Below, piece after piece: positions 13,464 through 16,807 of a stretch of DNA of 16,807 bases. This stretch comes from Pseudomonadota bacterium (GTDB lineage: Bacteria > Pseudomonadota > Alphaproteobacteria > Rhizobiales > Xanthobacteraceae): NCBI GenBank assembly GCA_023391175.1, contig JAEWBL010000323.1, positions 1-16,807 of the forward strand, given 5' to 3'. How positions within the stretch are numbered: the stretch's first letter is position 1; every line of letters begins with the position of its first letter. Position numbers and translations under genes: made by a program. The notes beneath the pieces are model-generated. The model was not told the DNA's origin, did not search any database, and was given only the letters and a program-made list of their open reading frames with translations.

Positions 13464-14480
13464 ATGAACACGCTTCGACGCACGGCCTCTCTTCTGCTCG
13501 CCGCCGCCTTCTCCCTCGGCCTTTCGGCTGGCGCGCATGCGCAGCAGAAGCCGGAGGGGATCACCATCGGCTATCTGAACCTCGTCAATGCCCAACTCGT
13601 CACCAAGGCGCTCGGCCTGCACGAGAAGTCCGGCGTGCCGATCAAGTGGGTCAAGTTCGGCTCGGGCGGCGACATGAACCGCGCCGTGGCGGCGAACCAG
13701 GTGGATTTCGGCGGCGTCGGCAACCCGCCCTTCACCCTCGGCGCCACCCGCGCTTTGCCCTACAAGGGCATCTTCGTGCTGAACATGCTCGGCCCGGTGG
13801 AATCCCTCGCCGTGCGCTCGGACAAGAACATCAAGTCCCTGAAGGACCTTGCCGGCAAGACGGCGGCCGCCCCCTTCGGCTCCACCACCCATTATCTGTT
13901 TATCGCCGCGCTCAAGGAGGCGGGGGTGAACCCCACCGACGTGAAGCTCATCGACCTTTCGCCCTCCGATGCCGTCGCCGCCTGGCTGCGCAAGGACATC
14001 GACGCGGCGTGGATCTGGGAGCCCAACCTCGACAAGATCGTGAAGAACGGCGGCGAGATCTTCCTCACCAGCGGTGAGATGGCGAAACGCGGCTATCCCA
14101 CCTGGGACGTGGGCGTCGTGATGAACGACTTCGCCGCCAAGTATCCGGCGCAGGTGGTGGACTACGTGAAGGCGGAGTGCGAGGGCATCGACTACTGGCT
14201 GAAGCACCCCAAAGAGACGGTGGACATCATCGCCAAGGAATTGTCCCTGCCCGCTGATGATGCCGAGCGCATGATGAAGGGCACCACCATGGTGCCGTGT
14301 CCGGAGCAGATCACGAAGGACTATCTCGGCACGCCCGGCCAGATCGGCCAGTTCGCCGACACGGTGCTTGCCACGGCCACCTTCCTGAAGGACCAGGGAC
14401 GGCTTCCCACTGTCCTGGACCGGGCCGGCTATGCGGCCTTCATCGACCCGTCCTACCTTGCGAAGGCGCTCGGCAAATGA
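13464..14480 (+). CDS. TauA-like periplasmic substrate-binding protein
   Basis: The 338-residue receptor of the second importer. A Sec signal peptide is clear: positive N-region with RR at 5-6, hydrophobic core 9-22 and cleavage after AHA (26). The mature protein follows TauA closely in pattern: KFGSGGDMNRAVAANQVDFG, then PFGSTTHYLFIAALKEAGVN, and AAWLRKDIDAAWIWEP, which parallels TauA's STTHY and AAWQRGDIDGAYVWAP. These segments line the taurine pocket, so a taurine-like or other small zwitterionic ligand is reasonable, although the hydrolase encoded first suggests an N-substituted compound. The ATG follows GGAGACTGAG. Its TGA overlaps the ATG of the ATPase gene. Unlike the other receptor in this window, it shows no twin-arginine Tat motif. 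Confidence 0.93.
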   Translation: MNTLRRTASLLLAAAFSLGLSAGAHAQQKPEGITIGYLNLVNAQLVTKALGLHEKSGVPIKWVKFGSGGDMNRAVAANQVDFGGVGNPPFTLGATRALPYKGIFVLNMLGPVESLAVRSDKNIKSLKDLAGKTAAAPFGSTTHYLFIAALKEAGVNPTDVKLIDLSPSDAVAAWLRKDIDAAWIWEPNLDKIVKNGGEIFLTSGEMAKRGYPTWDVGVVMNDFAAKYPAQVVDYVKAECEGIDYWLKHPKETVDIIAKELSLPADDAERMMKGTTMVPCPEQITKDYLGTPGQIGQFADTVLATATFLKDQGRLPTVLDRAGYAAFIDPSYLAKALGK

Positions 14481-15355
14481 GCGGCGGCCCCGATGGCCCG
14501 ATCATGGAAGCGCCCGTTCCTGTGCCCACGCACCTCGCCCCCGTACCGGGGCGGGGAAGGCTGCAGCTGAAAGACCTCTCCATCGCCTACGGCGAGGGCG
14601 CGGCGCGGCGCACGGTGGTGGAGCGGTTCGACCTCGACGTGGAGCCGGGTGAGTTCGTCTGCGTGCTCGGTCCGTCCGGCTGCGGCAAGTCCACGGTGCT
14701 CAATGCGGTGGCGGGCTTCGTGCCCGCCGCGCGCGGGCTGCTGGAGGTGGATGGCGAGACCATCCGCGGCCCCGGAGCGGACCGGGGCATGGTGTTTCAG
14801 CAGGCGACGCTGTTCCCTTGGAAGAGCGTACTGGACAACGTCGCCTTCGGCCCGCTCATGGCGACCGGCAGCACCTCGACGGCCGAGCAGACGGCGCGAA
14901 CCTTTCTCTCGCTGGTGGGGCTTACCGCGTTCGAGAAGCACTATCCGTCCGAGCTTTCGGGCGGCATGCAGCAGCGGGTGGGCATCGCGCGGGCGCTGGC
15001 CAATTATCCGCGCGTGCTGCTCATGGACGAGCCTTTCGGCGCCCTCGATGCGCAGACGCGGGCCATGATGCAGGAGGCGCTCCTGAACATCTGGGCGGAG
15101 TTCCGCACCACGGTGCTGTTCATCACCCACGACATCGAGGAAGCCATCTTCCTCGGCGACCGGGTGGTGGTCATGAGCGCCAATCCGGGGCGCATCGTCG
15201 CCGACATCCGCGTGGACATTCCCCGCCCGCGCACGCCGGAAGTGCAGTTCTCGGAGGCGTTCGTCGCGATCAAGCGGGAATGCTTCGCGCACATCCGGTC
15301 AGAAACGCTGAAGGCCTTCGCCCACCAGCAGAACGCCGCCGTGCCGGCGGCGTGA
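14477..15355 (+). CDS. ABC transporter ATPase, TauB/SsuB type
   Basis: The 292-residue motor of the second importer. It has Walker A GPSGCGKST (65-73), Q-loop Gln108 or Gln109 in VFQQATLFPW, signature LSGGMQQR (160-167), Walker B VLLMDEP (180-186), D-loop GALDAQTR and switch His218. LFPWKSVLDNVAFG is typical of TauB/SsuB. The N-terminal 25 or so residues before the fold are proline-rich and extra. The ATG at 14477 overlaps the upstream stop (ATGA); an ATG at 14504 would remove only part of that extension and has no ribosome binding site. It is the last gene of the operon and converges on the amidase gene 24 bases away, across a perfect hairpin. Confidence 0.94.
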   Translation: MSGGPDGPIMEAPVPVPTHLAPVPGRGRLQLKDLSIAYGEGAARRTVVERFDLDVEPGEFVCVLGPSGCGKSTVLNAVAGFVPAARGLLEVDGETIRGPGADRGMVFQQATLFPWKSVLDNVAFGPLMATGSTSTAEQTARTFLSLVGLTAFEKHYPSELSGGMQQRVGIARALANYPRVLLMDEPFGALDAQTRAMMQEALLNIWAEFRTTVLFITHDIEEAIFLGDRVVVMSANPGRIVADIRVDIPRPRTPEVQFSEAFVAIKRECFAHIRSETLKAFAHQQNAAVPAA

Positions 15356-15369
15356 TCCTTGGATGCGGA

Positions 15370-15393
15370 AGCGGCAGGGTTACACCTGCCGCT
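15370..15393. terminator. Perfect hairpin between the ABC operon and the amidase gene
   Basis: AGCGGCAGG (15370-15378) and CCTGCCGCT (15385-15393) form a perfect 9-base stem with the 6-base loop GTTACA. The stop codon of the minus-strand amidase gene (15380-15382) is inside the loop. It starts 15 bases past the ATPase stop. No T-run is present. It is well placed to end transcription from both sides. Confidence 0.55.
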
Positions 15394-16756
15394 GGAACTG
15401 CCGCGCGAGACCGGCCACCACGCCATCCTGCCCGGCAAGCCCGATGAAGCTGAGCGACGAGGGCAGGCCTGCGCGCGCCGGAGCGCCTGGCGCCACGATG
15501 GCGCACAGATCCATGGGACCGACGAAATAGGTGTAGGTGCCCATCACGGTGTTCCGGCCCATGGGATCGGCCAGCATCTCCTCGATGGTGTAGATGGTGG
15601 GCACCGTGGGCACGACGAAGGCGGCGTAATCGGCGAGCGCGGTTTCGGCCACGCGCTTCAGCTCGCGCATCCGGTACAGCGTTTCGAATGCCTGCTTGGC
15701 GGAATAGCCGCGCCCCGGCTCGATGGCGGCGAGCGCCGCCGGGTGGATGGCGTCGCGGTGGGTGGTGATGATCTCGTCGTACTCGACGAGGCGCTCGGCC
15801 ACCAGCGCGGACTGGAACACCAGCCGCCCCGCCTCCTCGAACGGCGCGAAATCGATCTCCTCGAGTGTGAAGCCGAGCCCGCGCAGACGGTCGAGATTGG
15901 CGGCGAAGGCGGCCTCGGCGGCGGCGTCGCCGAAGAAGCGCATCTGGTCCCCGCGCGGGATGGCGAGGCGCGCCGAGGGTGTCGGGGCCGGCGCGGTTCC
16001 GATGGTGCCCGCATCGCGGCGGCTCCACGGATCGAGTGGGTCATAGCCGGCGATGAGGCCGAGGATCTCGCTTGCGTCATCCACATTGGTCGCAAAGATG
16101 GGGATACAGTCGAGCAGGGGGCTGTTGTAGACGGCGCCGCGCGTGCTCACGAGCCCGAGGGATGGTCTCAGCCCCACGATGCCGTTGCAGGCTGCGGGAA
16201 CGCGTCCCGACCCACCCGTGTCGCTCCCCAGCGAGAAGGAAACCAGACCGGCCGCCACGGCCACGCCGGAACCGGAGCTGGAGCCGCCGGGAATGAAGGC
16301 TGGGTCAAGCGCATTGCGGCACAATGGCTCGGGGCTGCGGGTGCCGTTCAGGCCGGTCGCGAACTGATCCAGAGTGTTCTTGCCGACGAGCACGGCGCCC
16401 GCCGCCTCAAGGCGCGTGATCGCGAGCGCGCTTTCCTGCGGCGCCATGGCGACGGCCGGGCAATTGAGCGTCGTCGCCATTCCCGCCACGTGCAGATTGT
16501 CCTTCACCGAGAAGGTGAGACCGAGCAGTGGGAGCGCCTCGCCGGCCCGCGCGCGGGCGGCGGCGGCAGTGGCCTTCCTCTCCACCTCTGCGCGGGGGAC
16601 CAGCGCGGTGAAGATGCCGTCTCCTGCCGCCGCCTGGGCGCGATCCGCTCCATCAAGCGCCAGCGCCACGGGATCGGCGCCATCGGCAAGAGCGGCACGG
16701 GCGACCGCGAAGCCGCTTCGCGGAGGGCGGACCACGGGGGCGACCTTATCAAGCAT
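15380..16756 (-). CDS. atzF: Amidase-signature hydrolase of the allophanate hydrolase type, without C-terminal domain
   Basis: A 458-residue cytoplasmic amidase-signature enzyme. The Ser-cisSer-Lys triad is visible: Lys85 in FSVKDN, Ser159 in GGSSSGS and nucleophile Ser183 in GSDTGGSGRVPA. Several segments are diagnostic of allophanate hydrolase (AtzF/DUR1,2 amidase part) rather than other amidases: LDQFATGLNGTRSP, RGAVYNSPLLDCIPIF, GYDPLDPWSR, EIDFAPFEEAGRLVF, and PTVPTIYTIEEMLADP followed by GTYTYFVGPMDL. AtzF is about 600 residues with a second C-terminal domain; here the gene ends right after the amidase domain, with no room or remnant for more. The reaction would be allophanate to ammonia and a carboxylated product, but altered residues (GTYTYFV where AtzF usually has GTYTNFV) leave room for another ureide or amide. 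The ATG at 16756 has AAGGGA six bases upstream; the frame is open to the edge, so a longer start cannot be excluded. Confidence 0.8.
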   Translation of the reverse strand: MLDKVAPVVRPPRSGFAVARAALADGADPVALALDGADRAQAAAGDGIFTALVPRAEVERKATAAAARARAGEALPLLGLTFSVKDNLHVAGMATTLNCPAVAMAPQESALAITRLEAAGAVLVGKNTLDQFATGLNGTRSPEPLCRNALDPAFIPGGSSSGSGVAVAAGLVSFSLGSDTGGSGRVPAACNGIVGLRPSLGLVSTRGAVYNSPLLDCIPIFATNVDDASEILGLIAGYDPLDPWSRRDAGTIGTAPAPTPSARLAIPRGDQMRFFGDAAAEAAFAANLDRLRGLGFTLEEIDFAPFEEAGRLVFQSALVAERLVEYDEIITTHRDAIHPAALAAIEPGRGYSAKQAFETLYRMRELKRVAETALADYAAFVVPTVPTIYTIEEMLADPMGRNTVMGTYTYFVGPMDLCAIVAPGAPARAGLPSSLSFIGLAGQDGVVAGLARQFQRQV

Positions 16757-16807
16757 CGTGGGTCCCTTCGAAGGCCTTCTGGCTCTGTTGTCTGATGAGG
16801 TCGAGAC
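16749..16807 (-). CDS. 3' end of an upstream gene in the amidase operon (partial)
   Basis: On the minus strand a frame enters from the right edge and ends with TGA at 16751-16749, giving the tail LDLIRQQSQKAFEGTHDA. It overlaps the amidase start by eight bases (ATGCTTGA), a normal arrangement inside operons, and the composition looks protein-like and helical. Eighteen residues are too few to name a family. The other two minus-strand frames are also open here, so this call rests on the overlap geometry. Confidence 0.45.
   Translation of the reverse strand, partial: LDLIRQQSQKAFEGTHDA

Noticed and set aside
13230..14207. A 325-codon open frame on the minus strand across the permease and binding-protein genes
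   Set aside because: It is antisense to two clearly recognised genes and its product has no family features; GC bias explains the lack of stops.
15359..16795. A 478-codon open frame on the plus strand, antisense to the amidase gene
   Set aside because: Its translation is low-complexity, rich in Gly, Arg and His, with no recognisable domain. It mirrors the GC-biased codons of the amidase gene, which has a full catalytic triad.

Overview
The window is high-GC bacterial chromosome with short intergenic gaps, ATGA start/stop overlaps and strong GC bias at third codon positions. Gene content (an AraC regulator with an N-terminal ligand domain, several NitT/TauT-type ABC transporters, a nitrilase, an allophanate-hydrolase-like amidase) suggests an alphaproteobacterium, probably Hyphomicrobiales and perhaps near Xanthobacter, Azorhizobium or Ancylobacter. 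This is inference from protein style; no marker gene is present. I see no tRNA, rRNA, CRISPR array, insertion sequence or phage gene.

Layout. Positions 1-492 hold an unresolved gene edge and a long, apparently non-coding leader. An AraC-family regulator (493-1533, +) converges on a MerR-family metal sensor (1539-2051, -). The sensor diverges from a P1B-2 Zn/Cd/Pb-exporting ATPase (2117-4450, +), with a typical MerR operator-promoter between them. A TrmB-like regulator (4460-5203, -) converges on the ATPase. It diverges from a five-gene operon (5469-9951, +): ABC permease, ABC ATPase, Tat-exported binding protein, FMN-binding flavin-reductase-like protein and nitrilase. After a terminator-like hairpin comes a lone Crp/Fnr-family regulator (10288-11037, +). 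A four-gene operon follows (11293-15355, +): M20 metallohydrolase, ABC permease, TauA-like binding protein and ABC ATPase, behind a very good sigma-54 promoter. An allophanate-hydrolase-type amidase (15380-16756, -) converges on it and overlaps the tail of an upstream gene that runs off the right edge.

How the parts fit. Apart from the metal-resistance module, the theme is nitrogen acquisition from small organic compounds. One importer is paired with a nitrilase (nitrile to carboxylate plus ammonia). A second importer is paired with an amide-cleaving M20 hydrolase under sigma-54 control, as expected for nitrogen-limitation genes. An amidase of the allophanate hydrolase type would release ammonia. 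Four local regulators of different families (AraC, MerR, TrmB, Crp/Fnr) are present. The substrates of both transport operons cannot be read from the sequence and are the main open question.

All three convergent gene junctions carry a perfect stem-loop overlapping one or both stop codons, probably compact bidirectional terminators. The TrmB-like gene's putative promoter has a perfect dyad inside its spacer, and related dyads lie towards the nitrilase operon.
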